Assembly (NCBI RefSeq): GCF_024529955.1
Contig: NZ_AP024854.1
Location: 2,480,001 to 2,544,000, forward strand
Length of the DNA stretch: 64,000 nt
Source of the DNA: Photobacterium toruni
Lineage (GTDB): Bacteria > Pseudomonadota > Gammaproteobacteria > Enterobacterales > Vibrionaceae
Reading direction: 5' to 3'
Part shown: piece by piece, positions 36,729 through 47,390 of the stretch
Layout: every line of letters starts with the position of its first letter
Position numbering within the stretch: position 1 is the first letter of the stretch
The notes under the pieces: generated by a model
The model's input: only the letters and a program-made list of their open reading frames with translations
Told to the model about the DNA's origin: nothing
Database searches by the model: none
Made by a program: the position numbers and the translations under genes

Positions 36729-36986
36729 TATTACAGCTCAGAAGATTATTTACTTCGCTAATGTAATCCCCCCTCTCTCTTAAAACCCACCAGCAGTCTG
36801 CTTTGTTGCTGTAATCTAGTGTTATAACACTTTTCCCATTACCAACAAAAAACATATAGCTGTAATCAATCTGCATTTATTTTAAACGATTAATTTCAAT
36901 AGCGACCACTTCCCCACCACCTATAACATTTGTTATCAATATTTGACCTTCTTGTAAATTATCGTTAATTTGAAATGTCGTAGGAA

Positions 36987-37021
36987 GCAAAATGAGCAAT
37001 CACTATTTATTCTCATTTTGC
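36987..37021 (+). promoter_or_regulatory. Hairpin around an upstream in-frame start of the second gltB
   Basis: GCAAAATGAG (36987-36996) pairs perfectly with CTCATTTTGC (37012-37021) around a 15-nt loop. The left arm contains an ATG (36992) in frame with gltB, with AGGAAG just before it, so the stem would hide that start and leave the ATG at 37064 free. Confidence 0.45.
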
Positions 37022-37063
37022 AGTAAAACTGTTTACAACAAACAGGAGCAAGGGAGAATTGCA

Positions 37064-40000
37064 ATGTCACTGTATAACCCATCACTAGAAAAAGATAACT
37101 GTGGTTTCGGTCTTATCGCCAACATTGAAGGTAAAACCAGCCATAAACTTGTTCGTACCGCGATATCCGCCCTCGATCGCATGACCCACCGAGGAGGAAT
37201 TGCCGCAGATGGAAAAACTGGCGATGGCTGTGGTTTATTGATTAAAAAACCGGATAATTTTTATCGTATTATTGCCGCAGAAAAACAGTGGAATTTATCG
37301 CGTGAATTTGCAGTAGGCATGATATTTCTCAGTCAAGATCCGATCCTCGCTCAACATGCCCGTGAGATTATTAATCAAGAGTTAATCACTGAAACCTTGT
37401 CCATTGCGGGTTGGCGTGAAGTGCCAATTAATTCAACGGTTCTCGGTCCAATAGCTCAACAATCATTGCCTGCTATTGAGCAAGTCTTTATTAATGCGCC
37501 AGCAGGATGGAAACCTCGCGATATTGAACGTCGACTTTATATTGCTCGGCGTCGAATTGAAAAACGTATTACCGATGATAAAGAGTTCTATATTTGTAGC
37601 CTCTCCACTCAAGTCACGGTCTACAAAGGGTTATTTATGCCCGCTGATCTGCCTAAATTTTATCAAGATTTAGGGGATATTCGTTTAGAGTCATCGATCT
37701 GTTTATTCCACCAGCGGTTCTCAACCAACACTCAACCGCGATGGCCATTAGCGCAGCCTTTCCGTTACTTAGCCCATAATGGTGAAATTAATACCATAAC
37801 TGGTAACCGCCAATGGGCTCGCGCTCGCGCCTATAAATTTAGCTCGCCACTGCTGCCCGACTTAAAAACAGCTGCACCTTTTGTTAATGAAACGGGGTCA
37901 GACTCATCAAGCCTTGATAATATGCTGGAGCTATTTTTAGCTGGCGGTATGGATTTATTCCGCGCCATGCGGATGTTAGTCCCACCAGCATGGCAAAATC
38001 ACCCCGACATGGATCCCGCATTACGTGCCTTCTATGATTTTAACTCTAAACACATGGAACCCTGGGATGGCCCTGCTGGGATCGTAATGTCAGACGGTCG
38101 TTACGCTGCGTGTAACCTTGATCGGAATGGCTTACGCCCTGCACGTTATGTGATCACCAAAGATAAACTGATCACTATCGCCTCAGAGGTGGGAATTTGG
38201 GATTACACTCCAGATGAAGTAGCCGAAAAAGGCCGTGTTGGTCCCGGTGAATTATTGGTTATCGATACTAAATTTGCCAAAATCTGGCACTCACAAGATA
38301 TTGATAACGAACTGATGAGCCGCCATCCGTATAAGCAATGGATGGATACTCATGTTCAACATTTAGTGCCCATTGAGCAGTTAGATGATAGCCATATAAG
38401 CCAACGTAGTTTGAATGACAATCAACTTAATACTCACCACAAACAATTTAATGTTAGCCGCGAAGAACTCGATCAAGTACTGCGCGTTATTGGTGAAAAT
38501 GGCCAAGAAGCCACAGGCTCTATGGGTGATGATGCGCCAATGGCTGTACTGTCGTCACAGCAACGTCCCATCACCGATTATTTTCGGCAAATGTTTGCTC
38601 AGGTAACTAACCCGCCGATCGATCCCTTACGTGAAAAACATGTTATGTCACTTGCGAGCTGTATTGGGCGTGAGATTAATGTGTTCTGTGAAACAGATAG
38701 TCACGCTCAGCGAGTCGCATTTAAATCACCAGTATTATTACATTCAGATCTAAAACAATTATTGGCGCTCGACCAGCAATACTATGCTAGCAATCAACTT
38801 GATATTACTTTTGATCCTCAACACACAGACCTTGAACAAGCCATTGTCAGCCTATGTGATAAAGCACAACAGTTAGTTAAGCAAGGTGCCGTGCTGATTA
38901 TATTGTCCGATCGCGCTATCAGCAAAAACACATTACCGATCCCTGCTGCCATGGCCGTTGGTGCCGTTCAACGTCGATTAGTAGATAACAATTTACGTTG
39001 TGATACTAACATTGTGGTAGAAACTGCCACTGCACGCGATCCGCATCAATTTGCAGTTCTATTAGGCTTTGGCGCTACGGCTGTTTATCCCTACCTTGCT
39101 TATGAATCTTTAGCAAAAATGGTCGATAACAACGTCATTAATAAGTCTTACCGTGAAGTAATGATCAACTACCGTAATGGTATCGATAAAGGTCTATTTA
39201 AGATCATGTCTAAAATGGGGATCTCAACCATTTCCTCTTACCGTTGTTCAATGCTATTTGAAGCTATTGGCTTAGGTAATGACATTATTGAACTGTGTTT
39301 TAAAGGCGTTTCAAGTCGTATTGCAGGCGCTGATTTTAGTGATATTCAGCAAGACTTGCACAACCTTGCCCGTACAGCATGGCTTAAACGTAAACCGATT
39401 GATCACGGCGGTTTACTGAAATATGTTCATGGGGGCGAGTTCCACGCTTATAACCCTGACGTAGTATCAACCTTACAAAAAGCGGTTAAATCGGGTAATT
39501 ATCACGATTATCTCGCCTTTGCTGAACAAGTAAACCACCGCCCAGTGGCTGCTATTCGTGATTTATTAGCCTTGGCGGATACCGATAGTCCGATTGCGAT
39601 AGAGAAGGTTGAAGCAGCCACTGAATTGTATAAACGCTTTGACTCCGCGGCAATGTCAATTGGCGCACTGAGTCCTGAAGCCCATGAAGCTTTAGCGATT
39701 GCGATGAACCGTTTAGGCGGTTGCTCTAACTCAGGTGAAGGTGGTGAAGATCCACGTCGTTTTGGTACTGAGCGTAACTCACGTATTAAGCAAGTGGCGT
39801 CTGGTCGTTTTGGTGTCACTCCGCATTATTTAGTCAATGCAGATGTGATCCAAATTAAAGTCGCACAAGGGGCTAAACCCGGTGAAGGCGGTCAGCTTCC
39901 TGGGCATAAAGTCACCACTGAAATCGCTAAATTGCGCTTTGCCGTTCCAGGAGTGACCTTAATTTCACCACCACCGCATCACGATATTTATTCGATTGAA

Positions 40001-41527
40001 GATCTGGCGCAACTGATTTTCGATCTCAAACAAGTCAATCCCAAAGCATTAGTGTCCGTCAAACTGGTTTCTGAACCCGGTGTCGGCACTATCGCTACCG
40101 GTGTTGCCAAAGCCTATGCTGATTTAATCACTATTTCAGGTTATGACGGAGGAACCGGAGCCAGCCCACTGACTTCAGTCAAATATGCAGGCAGCCCGTG
40201 GGAACTGGGGCTAGCTGAAACCCAACAAGCTCTAGTCACTAACGGCTTACGACATAAGATCCGTCTGCAAGTGGATGGCGGCTTAAAAACAGGGCTAGAT
40301 GTGGTTAAGGCTACCATTTTAGGTGCAGAAAGCTTTGGCTTTGGTACTGCCCCCATGGTTGCGCTTGGGTGTAAATATCTGCGTATTTGTCACTTAAACA
40401 ACTGCGCAACGGGTGTCGCAACCCAAGATGAAAAACTGCGCCGTGATTTCTTTAAAGGCTTACCAGAACAGGTAATGAATTACTTTATCGGTGTCGGCGA
40501 AGAAGTGCGTCAATTATTAGCGCAGCTTGGAGTAAAACAATTAATAGACTTAATCGGCCGTACTGATCTATTACAGCAACTTGAAGGGGTTACAGCCAAA
40601 CAATCCAAACTGGATTTAAGCCCACTGTTAGTTGCACCGACACCGCAAGCAGGTAAAACAGTGTATTGCAGTGAAGCAAATTCGCCCTTTGATGATGCTC
40701 AGTTAAGCCAGCAATTACTAGAACATACCCTTAACGCCATAGAAAACCGCAGTGGCGGAGATTATCACTTCCCTATTTGCAACACTGATCGCTCAATTGG
40801 AGCCCGCTTATCCGGTGAAATTGCTCATCGCTATGGCAATCAAGGCATGGCATCAGCACCAATTAGACTCAACTTTATTGGCACCGCAGGGCAATCCTTT
40901 GGTGTTTGGAATGCTGGCGGTGTAAACCTGAATTTAACGGGTGATGCTAATGACTACGTTGGTAAAGGTATGGCCGGAGGCAAAATAGCAATTCGTCCAC
41001 CACTCGGCTCAGCGTTTAAATCCAACGACGCCACTATTATTGGCAACACCTGCTTATACGGCGCTACCGGTGGCAAATTATTTGCAGCAGGTAAAGCCGG
41101 CGAACGTTTTGCAGTACGTAACTCAGGCACAATTGCGGTTGTAGAAGGGGCTGGTGATAACGCCTGTGAATATATGACGGGCGGTATTGTGGCTATTTTA
41201 GGTAAGACTGGCGTCAACTTTGGTGCCGGAATGACGGGTGGTTTTGCGTATATCTTAGATGAAGATGGCGATTTTGCAGGACGAGTGAATCCAGAGTTAA
41301 TTGAGGCAGTCGCACTTGATCAACTCAAAATTCATCAAGAACATTTACGCGGGTTAATTGATCGTCACCTGCAAGAAACTGGCTCAACGCGCGCTAATGA
41401 AATTTTGGCTAACTTTGAACAATGGATACCAAAATTCTATCTTGCGAAGCCAAAATCAGCAGATATCAATACCCTATTAGGGCATCAAAGCCGTTCAGAA
41501 TCTGAGCTGCGTCTTCAGGCACAATAA
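37064..41527 (+). CDS. gltB: Glutamate synthase (NADPH) large subunit, second copy (E. coli type)
   Basis: Same reaction as the first copy. I chose ATG 37064 (MSLYNPSLEKDNCGFGL): AAGGGAGAA is close upstream, and the nucleophile Cys13 then follows a 12-residue propeptide, as in E. coli. The product is 1487 residues. An ATG at 36992 is also in frame and has a ribosome site but lies in a hairpin. 3Fe-4S cysteines are in CKYLRICHLNNC near 1103-1114. Long stretches match E. coli GltB, e.g. RRLYIARRRIEKR and HPYKQWM. The pairing of two subtypes may allow differing regulation or substrate affinity. Confidence 0.95.
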   Translation: MSLYNPSLEKDNCGFGLIANIEGKTSHKLVRTAISALDRMTHRGGIAADGKTGDGCGLLIKKPDNFYRIIAAEKQWNLSREFAVGMIFLSQDPILAQHAREIINQELITETLSIAGWREVPINSTVLGPIAQQSLPAIEQVFINAPAGWKPRDIERRLYIARRRIEKRITDDKEFYICSLSTQVTVYKGLFMPADLPKFYQDLGDIRLESSICLFHQRFSTNTQPRWPLAQPFRYLAHNGEINTITGNRQWARARAYKFSSPLLPDLKTAAPFVNETGSDSSSLDNMLELFLAGGMDLFRAMRMLVPPAWQNHPDMDPALRAFYDFNSKHMEPWDGPAGIVMSDGRYAACNLDRNGLRPARYVITKDKLITIASEVGIWDYTPDEVAEKGRVGPGELLVIDTKFAKIWHSQDIDNELMSRHPYKQWMDTHVQHLVPIEQLDDSHISQRSLNDNQLNTHHKQFNVSREELDQVLRVIGENGQEATGSMGDDAPMAVLSSQQRPITDYFRQMFAQVTNPPIDPLREKHVMSLASCIGREINVFCETDSHAQRVAFKSPVLLHSDLKQLLALDQQYYASNQLDITFDPQHTDLEQAIVSLCDKAQQLVKQGAVLIILSDRAISKNTLPIPAAMAVGAVQRRLVDNNLRCDTNIVVETATARDPHQFAVLLGFGATAVYPYLAYESLAKMVDNNVINKSYREVMINYRNGIDKGLFKIMSKMGISTISSYRCSMLFEAIGLGNDIIELCFKGVSSRIAGADFSDIQQDLHNLARTAWLKRKPIDHGGLLKYVHGGEFHAYNPDVVSTLQKAVKSGNYHDYLAFAEQVNHRPVAAIRDLLALADTDSPIAIEKVEAATELYKRFDSAAMSIGALSPEAHEALAIAMNRLGGCSNSGEGGEDPRRFGTERNSRIKQVASGRFGVTPHYLVNADVIQIKVAQGAKPGEGGQLPGHKVTTEIAKLRFAVPGVTLISPPPHHDIYSIEDLAQLIFDLKQVNPKALVSVKLVSEPGVGTIATGVAKAYADLITISGYDGGTGASPLTSVKYAGSPWELGLAETQQALVTNGLRHKIRLQVDGGLKTGLDVVKATILGAESFGFGTAPMVALGCKYLRICHLNNCATGVATQDEKLRRDFFKGLPEQVMNYFIGVGEEVRQLLAQLGVKQLIDLIGRTDLLQQLEGVTAKQSKLDLSPLLVAPTPQAGKTVYCSEANSPFDDAQLSQQLLEHTLNAIENRSGGDYHFPICNTDRSIGARLSGEIAHRYGNQGMASAPIRLNFIGTAGQSFGVWNAGGVNLNLTGDANDYVGKGMAGGKIAIRPPLGSAFKSNDATIIGNTCLYGATGGKLFAAGKAGERFAVRNSGTIAVVEGAGDNACEYMTGGIVAILGKTGVNFGAGMTGGFAYILDEDGDFAGRVNPELIEAVALDQLKIHQEHLRGLIDRHLQETGSTRANEILANFEQWIPKFYLAKPKSADINTLLGHQSRSESELRLQAQ

Positions 41528-42952
<1,425 letters not shown>

Positions 42953-42981
42953 CCGTTATCCCTCATAAAAACGGATGAACA

Positions 42982-43016
42982 ACACCGTGGTTGTGTGTAC
43001 CACCACGGTGTCTTTA
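42982..43016 (+). terminator. Probable terminator after the second gltBD operon
   Basis: ACACCGTGGT/ACCACGGTGT form a 10-bp perfect stem with a 10-nt loop. The T-run is weak (TCTTTATG), so termination may be partial. Confidence 0.6.
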
Positions 43017-43127
43017 TGTTGATTAACTGTGTTTAGACGAGAGTTTTGGAATAATGATTATGGCTCATGCTACAATCTTAACCATATTAGCACTGCAAGT
43101 GCACACCATTAAAAAGAGATACCATTC

Positions 43128-43826
43128 ATGAAAATCGGCATTATTGGCGCAATGGAGCAAGAAGTTGTCATCCTTAAAGAGCAACTTACTGACTGCGAAA
43201 CTCATAATAAAGCAGGTTGTACTATCTATACTGGTAAACTAAACGGTGCAGACGTTGCTTTACTACAATCAGGTATTGGCAAAGTATCAGCTGCAGTAGG
43301 TACGGCTATTTTACTTGAAACGTTTAAGCCTGATGTCGTGATTAATAGCGGTTCTGCTGGCGGTTTTGAGTCAAGCTTAAACGTCGGTGATGTGGTTATT
43401 TCAACTGAAGTACGTTACCACGATGCAGATGTAACAGCATTTGGTTACGAAATTGGTCAAATGGCACAGCAACCAGCAGCTTTCCTATCTGATGAAAAGT
43501 TAATGTCTGTCGCCGAGCAAGCACTAGCGGCATTACCACAACCACCACACGCGGTTCGTGGTTTGATTTGTACTGGCGATGCATTTGTCTGTTCAGCTGA
43601 AAAACAAAACTTTATTCGCACTCATTTCCCAACAGTGGTTGCTGTTGAAATGGAAGCGGCGGCAATTGCGCAAGCTTGCCATCAATTTAAAGTACCATTT
43701 GTGGTTGTTCGCGCAATTTCTGATGTTGCTGACAAAGAATCACCAATGAGCTTTGATGAGTTCCTGCCACTTGCAGCACAGAGTTCTTCAGTAATGGTTG
43801 CTAAAATGGTTGAATTGCTAAACTAA
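43128..43826 (+). CDS. mtnN: 5'-methylthioadenosine/S-adenosylhomocysteine nucleosidase
   Basis: Cleaves adenine from MTA and SAH, recycling by-products of SAM reactions and supplying S-ribosylhomocysteine for LuxS and autoinducer-2. The 232-residue protein begins [13 protein letters not shown]. Segments: [22 protein letters not shown], and [12 protein letters not shown] (substrate ribose binding), with the catalytic Asp in [14 protein letters not shown]. It starts at ATG 43128 after AAAGAGA. First gene of mtnN-cbiB-btuF, a common gammaproteobacterial grouping. Confidence 0.96.
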   Translation: MKIGIIGAMEQEVVILKEQLTDCETHNKAGCTIYTGKLNGADVALLQSGIGKVSAAVGTAILLETFKPDVVINSGSAGGFESSLNVGDVVISTEVRYHDADVTAFGYEIGQMAQQPAAFLSDEKLMSVAEQALAALPQPPHAVRGLICTGDAFVCSAEKQNFIRTHFPTVVAVEMEAAAIAQACHQFKVPFVVVRAISDVADKESPMSFDEFLPLAAQSSSVMVAKMVELLN

Positions 43827-43854
43827 TTCACCTTAAATGAGATGATAACTACTG

Positions 43855-44817
43855 ATGACAACTTCGGCATTTATCGCCTCATTTATAACCAATAGCTCCC
43901 TACTGGCTTTGTGGGGAGCATTATTATTACATTGGTTATTACCCATACCCTATCCAATACACCCGTTGCGAATCTGGCACCGCTTAGCGCTATTAATTGC
44001 AACTCGGGTCAATCATCCTCATGATAATTACGCTCAACGCTTATTAGCGGGGTATTTAGCTTGGGCATTAATGTGGTTTACGGTCGTCGTGTTATTGTTC
44101 GCGACCAGTCAATTAGTCTGGTATCCCACTTTATTTCAATTAACATTATTATGGCTTGCCCTTGATTGGCAACATACCAGTCAACTTAGTCATCAATTTA
44201 CGCATGCTTATAACCGCAGCGATAAAGATCAATGTCGCCAGTTGCTCGCCCCTCATCTTAATCGAAATACCACCGTTTTATCACTCCTCGGTTTAGGTAA
44301 AGCTGGCGCTGAAACCATTATTTTAAGCTATGGGCGGCATGTGGTAGGAGTACTGTTTTGGTATGCACTCGGTGGTGGTATTGCAGCTATTTTGTATCGA
44401 TTAGCCATTGGTCTTGCTCGTGCATGGTCACCAACCCGTGCCCAGTATGCGATATTTGGATACCCAGCGATCCGCATTGCAGCCATCCTTGATATTGTAC
44501 CGCTAAGATTATTTGCTTTATTGTTAAGTCTTGGCCGTAATGGTCAAGTAGCAATACAAGGGTTACGGCAACAAGGTGAAAATTGGCACTTACCCGGTCC
44601 CGGCTGGTTATTAGTGGTCACAGGTTACAAGCTTGCTTTATCTCTCGGCGGCCCCGCTATTTACAACAATCTTAAAATGCAGCGACCTCGTCTTGGTGGC
44701 AGGATCACACCAGCAGCACTGCATATAGCACAAATACAACAACTCATAACCCAACGACTTTATGTGTGGATCGCTGTTGAGAGCTTATTATTATACTTTT
44801 GGAGCGGAATTTTATAG
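43855..44817 (+). CDS. CbiB/CobD-family cobalamin biosynthesis membrane protein
   Basis: A likely adenosylcobinamide-phosphate synthase, which attaches the aminopropanol arm to adenosylcobyric acid, or a related protein of that family. 320 residues with 5-6 predicted membrane spans. The family region GLGKAGAETIILSYGRHVV (equivalent of the ETxxxN/D-type motif) lies near 140-160. It is placed between mtnN and btuF, 28 nt after mtnN and overlapping btuF by 1 nt, the arrangement in Vibrio. Whether a full B12 route exists cannot be told from this window. Confidence 0.85.
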   Translation: MTTSAFIASFITNSSLLALWGALLLHWLLPIPYPIHPLRIWHRLALLIATRVNHPHDNYAQRLLAGYLAWALMWFTVVVLLFATSQLVWYPTLFQLTLLWLALDWQHTSQLSHQFTHAYNRSDKDQCRQLLAPHLNRNTTVLSLLGLGKAGAETIILSYGRHVVGVLFWYALGGGIAAILYRLAIGLARAWSPTRAQYAIFGYPAIRIAAILDIVPLRLFALLLSLGRNGQVAIQGLRQQGENWHLPGPGWLLVVTGYKLALSLGGPAIYNNLKMQRPRLGGRITPAALHIAQIQQLITQRLYVWIAVESLLLYFWSGIL

Positions 44818-45653
44818 TGCGTTTCTTATGTCTACTTCTGTTGGTTATCAGCACCATTACGCCAAGCGTTGCCGCAACGTTAGCCCAGCAAACCCAACGA
44901 ATTATTAGCTTGTCACCTCATACGACTGAAATGGCTTACGCCGCAGGTTTAGGCAATAAACTCATTGCCGCCAGTGCTTACAGTGACTATCCTTCCGCCG
45001 CTAAAAAATTAGAACGCGTAGCAAATTATCGTGGCCTTAAAATGGAACGTATTTTAACGCTGAAACCTGATTTGATTTTAGCGTGGCAAGGCGGCAATCC
45101 TAGTCGTGAATTAGCTCGCTTAGAGCAACTTGGGATTAAAATACTCTATTCAAACCCAAAAGTATTGGCTGACATTCCCAACACATTAGAACAACTAGGG
45201 CGCTATGCTGATTCTCCACAGTCGGCACAACAAGCTGCCGCTAAATTTAGGCAACAGTTACAACAACTGCAAATAGCCAATCACAATAAACCCAAGATAC
45301 GTTATTTTTATCAATTGGGTTCAACGCCATTAATGACAGTTGCTGATAGTGGTTGGCCAAGTCAAATTTTTCAATTTTGTGGTGGCGATAATATTTTTGC
45401 AAAAAGTCGTGCCGCCTATCCACAAGTCAATCAAGAACAAGTAGTAGTACGTCAGCCTCAAATAATATTTAGCGCTCAGCCAATAACAGAGACTCAACAA
45501 TTATGGGCGCAATGGAAAAATCAATTCGTTGCCGTTAAACAACAACATATTTATCAGCTAAACACAAACTGGTTAAACCGACCAACACCACGCGCTTTAC
45601 TGGCAATTAAACAAGTCTGTACATTGCTCGACCAAGTACGAGGTGATCACTAA
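44817..45653 (+). CDS. btuF: Vitamin B12 ABC-transporter periplasmic binding protein
   Basis: Carries cobalamin from the outer-membrane receptor BtuB to the BtuCD importer. I chose GTG 44817, which overlaps the cbiB-like stop by 1 nt, giving 278 residues; a TTG at 44799 is also open but would place the GGAGCGG ribosome site inside the gene. Signal peptide up to about PSVAA. Family motifs: RIISLSPHTTEMAYAAG and LKPDLILAWQGG, then the helical backbone and the second lobe with QFCGGDNIF. The genes for BtuC and BtuD are not in the window. Confidence 0.92.
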   Translation: MRFLCLLLLVISTITPSVAATLAQQTQRIISLSPHTTEMAYAAGLGNKLIAASAYSDYPSAAKKLERVANYRGLKMERILTLKPDLILAWQGGNPSRELARLEQLGIKILYSNPKVLADIPNTLEQLGRYADSPQSAQQAAAKFRQQLQQLQIANHNKPKIRYFYQLGSTPLMTVADSGWPSQIFQFCGGDNIFAKSRAAYPQVNQEQVVVRQPQIIFSAQPITETQQLWAQWKNQFVAVKQQHIYQLNTNWLNRPTPRALLAIKQVCTLLDQVRGDH

Positions 45654-45674
45654 TCACACTATTGTGATAAACCC

Positions 45675-45690
45675 TGTGAATAACCTCACA
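45675..45690 (+). promoter_or_regulatory. Perfect CRP-type site upstream of the TRIC-channel gene
   Basis: TGTGA-ATAACC-TCACA matches the CRP core consensus in both halves. TACAAT at 45729-45734 is a possible -10, putting the site about 59 bp before the start of transcription, close to a class I position (-61.5). Confidence 0.65.
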
Positions 45691-45777
45691 AAGCATTTTA
45701 TTACGGTTGTTCCTGATGAATTTATTCGTACAATCTCTGCCGCTTAACTCAACTTCATTATTCTTGTAGGTACAGAG

Positions 45778-46389
45778 ATGCTCATTTATTTTCTCGATAT
45801 GTTTGGTACTGCCATTTTTGCCGCATCAGGTGTACTTATGGCTGGACGACTACGAATGGACCCTTTTGGTGTCGTGGTGCTTGCAAGTGTAACGGCTATT
45901 GGTGGCGGTACGATTCGTGATATGGCATTAGGGGCAACACCAGTATTTTGGATCCACGATACTAACTACTTATGGGTAATTTTTATTACTTGTATTATCA
46001 CTATGATCGCGACTCAACGCCCACGACGGATGCCATGGTATTTTCTCCCTGTTGCTGATGCAATTGGACTTGCGGTGTTCGTGGCCATTGGCGTTGAGAA
46101 ATCATTACGTTATGGCGCATCACCATTAGTAGCAGTGATTATGGGAGTTATTACAGGGTGTGGTGGCGGTGTTATTCGTGATGTCTTAGGTCGTGAAGTA
46201 CCGATGATTTTCCGTACAGAAGTTTATGCTACAGCTTGTATCATTGGTGGCGTTATCCATACGCTAAGCTTATCGCTCGGTGTCCTGCCTTCAATGGCGG
46301 CAATCATGGGAATTATCACCACCTTATCAATTCGTTTAGCTGCAATTCGATGGAACCTTTCGTTACCGACTTTTGCATTACGTAATTAA
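45778..46389 (+). CDS. TRIC-type cation channel family protein (YadS-like)
   Basis: A 203-residue integral membrane protein of UPF0126. Two homologous halves each carry the family motif: [11 protein letters not shown] near residue 43 and [10 protein letters not shown] near 129, with about 7 membrane spans. Bacterial members are homologous to TRIC potassium channels. In E. coli yadS also follows btuF. Here a 124-nt gap with its own CRP-type site precedes it, so it may be expressed separately. Physiological role unknown. Confidence 0.88.
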   Translation: MLIYFLDMFGTAIFAASGVLMAGRLRMDPFGVVVLASVTAIGGGTIRDMALGATPVFWIHDTNYLWVIFITCIITMIATQRPRRMPWYFLPVADAIGLAVFVAIGVEKSLRYGASPLVAVIMGVITGCGGGVIRDVLGREVPMIFRTEVYATACIIGGVIHTLSLSLGVLPSMAAIMGIITTLSIRLAAIRWNLSLPTFALRN

Positions 46390-46417
46390 CGAAATAGCAC
46401 TAACTACACTTAAATGA

Positions 46418-46452
46418 AAAAACCGCCAGCGTTAAACGTTGGCGGTTTTTTT
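46418..46452. terminator. Bidirectional terminator between the TRIC and DedA genes
   Basis: AACCGCCAGCG pairs with CGTTGGCGGTT (one G-T), with an A-run before and seven T after, between convergent genes. Confidence 0.87.
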
Positions 46453-46470
46453 CACTAAAACAGCACGTTT

Positions 46471-47091
46471 TTATTTTTCAATCACGATTCGACTACGCTG
46501 AAAACGGCGGTAAACCAACCATATTATTGCGATAACGATAACAGCAACCACGACCCAACATTGAGTTTGATATTTATGGTAGAACGCTAAAATAGGGGCA
46601 ATTTCATCCCGTAAATAAGCAGGCGCAACACCAAAAATAAGTAACCAAACCGTCACGGCTAAAAAGTTACCCATAAAAAACAATTTAGCGGGCATAGCAG
46701 CAATACCACAACCAATACACATAAATTGTTTAATACCTTCCACAAAACGGCTAATGATCAGCCCTAGCATGCCATAGCGATCAATAAAACCATGCAGTTT
46801 AGTTAGTGTTTTAGGTTTTATCCATTGCTTGCGAGTTAGTACATGTCCAAATTGGCGTCCAATAAAATAACCAATGCTATTACCAATAAAGCTGGCTCCC
46901 CAGCCAACCATAAGTACAGCAGGTAATGACATTTTGCCTGATGCCGCTAATAAACTAGCCACGACTAATAATGACTGTCCAGGCGCAGGGATCCCCATAC
47001 CTTCCACGGCAATCGCCAGCGCTAAAATATAATAACCATATTGCTGCAGCAATGGCGTGAGCTCAGTAATAATATGTTGAATCGATTCCAT
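46471..47091 (-). CDS. DedA-family membrane protein
   Basis: A 206-residue inner-membrane protein. DedA proteins are now regarded as flippases for undecaprenyl phosphate or phosphatidyl lipids. Family motifs: EGMGIPAPGQSLLVVASLLA, GNSIGYFIGRQFG and, after a helix, ISRFVEGIKQFMCIGCGIAA (equivalent of the conserved FxRF/G motif). A reentrant N-terminal hairpin and a final helix (about 178-196) followed by a basic tail are visible. Monocistronic, with its start at ATG 47091. Confidence 0.9.
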   Translation of the reverse strand: MESIQHIITELTPLLQQYGYYILALAIAVEGMGIPAPGQSLLVVASLLAASGKMSLPAVLMVGWGASFIGNSIGYFIGRQFGHVLTRKQWIKPKTLTKLHGFIDRYGMLGLIISRFVEGIKQFMCIGCGIAAMPAKLFFMGNFLAVTVWLLIFGVAPAYLRDEIAPILAFYHKYQTQCWVVVAVIVIAIIWLVYRRFQRSRIVIEK

Positions 47092-47390
47092 GGCCAGTCT
47101 ATATCAAAAAATGAACGTTAATTTGTGATAATAGACTGAATTTAACAGAGACCCTAACGATCAAAGCTAAAAATTAAGCTTACTAAAATGAACCTATTCA
47201 AAAAAAACGACTCTCAATAGGTAAGAATTGTTTTTAAAGCCGGCTAACCTATCGGTTACCACTGTTCTAAAATCAACCATTTTCGATCATTACCACAAAT
47301 TTATAAAAAACAACATTGGTTATTTTAACTTCAATAGCACCTTATATTGAAAGCCGTTACACTTAATATTATTTATTTTTTACTCTCATC

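Larger units (their letters stand above)
36666..37063. other. Intergenic region between the two gltBD operons
   Basis: No gene. It contains the gltD terminator and two palindromes built from the same half-site: GTGTTATAACAC (36819-36830) and ATAACA-TT-TGTTAT (36923-36936), possible operators. Near the second gltB there is also a long hairpin around an upstream ATG, listed separately. Confidence 0.45.

Noticed and set aside
39508-39819. 103-codon minus-strand frame inside the second gltB
   Set aside because: Antisense shadow; no ribosome site or family match.
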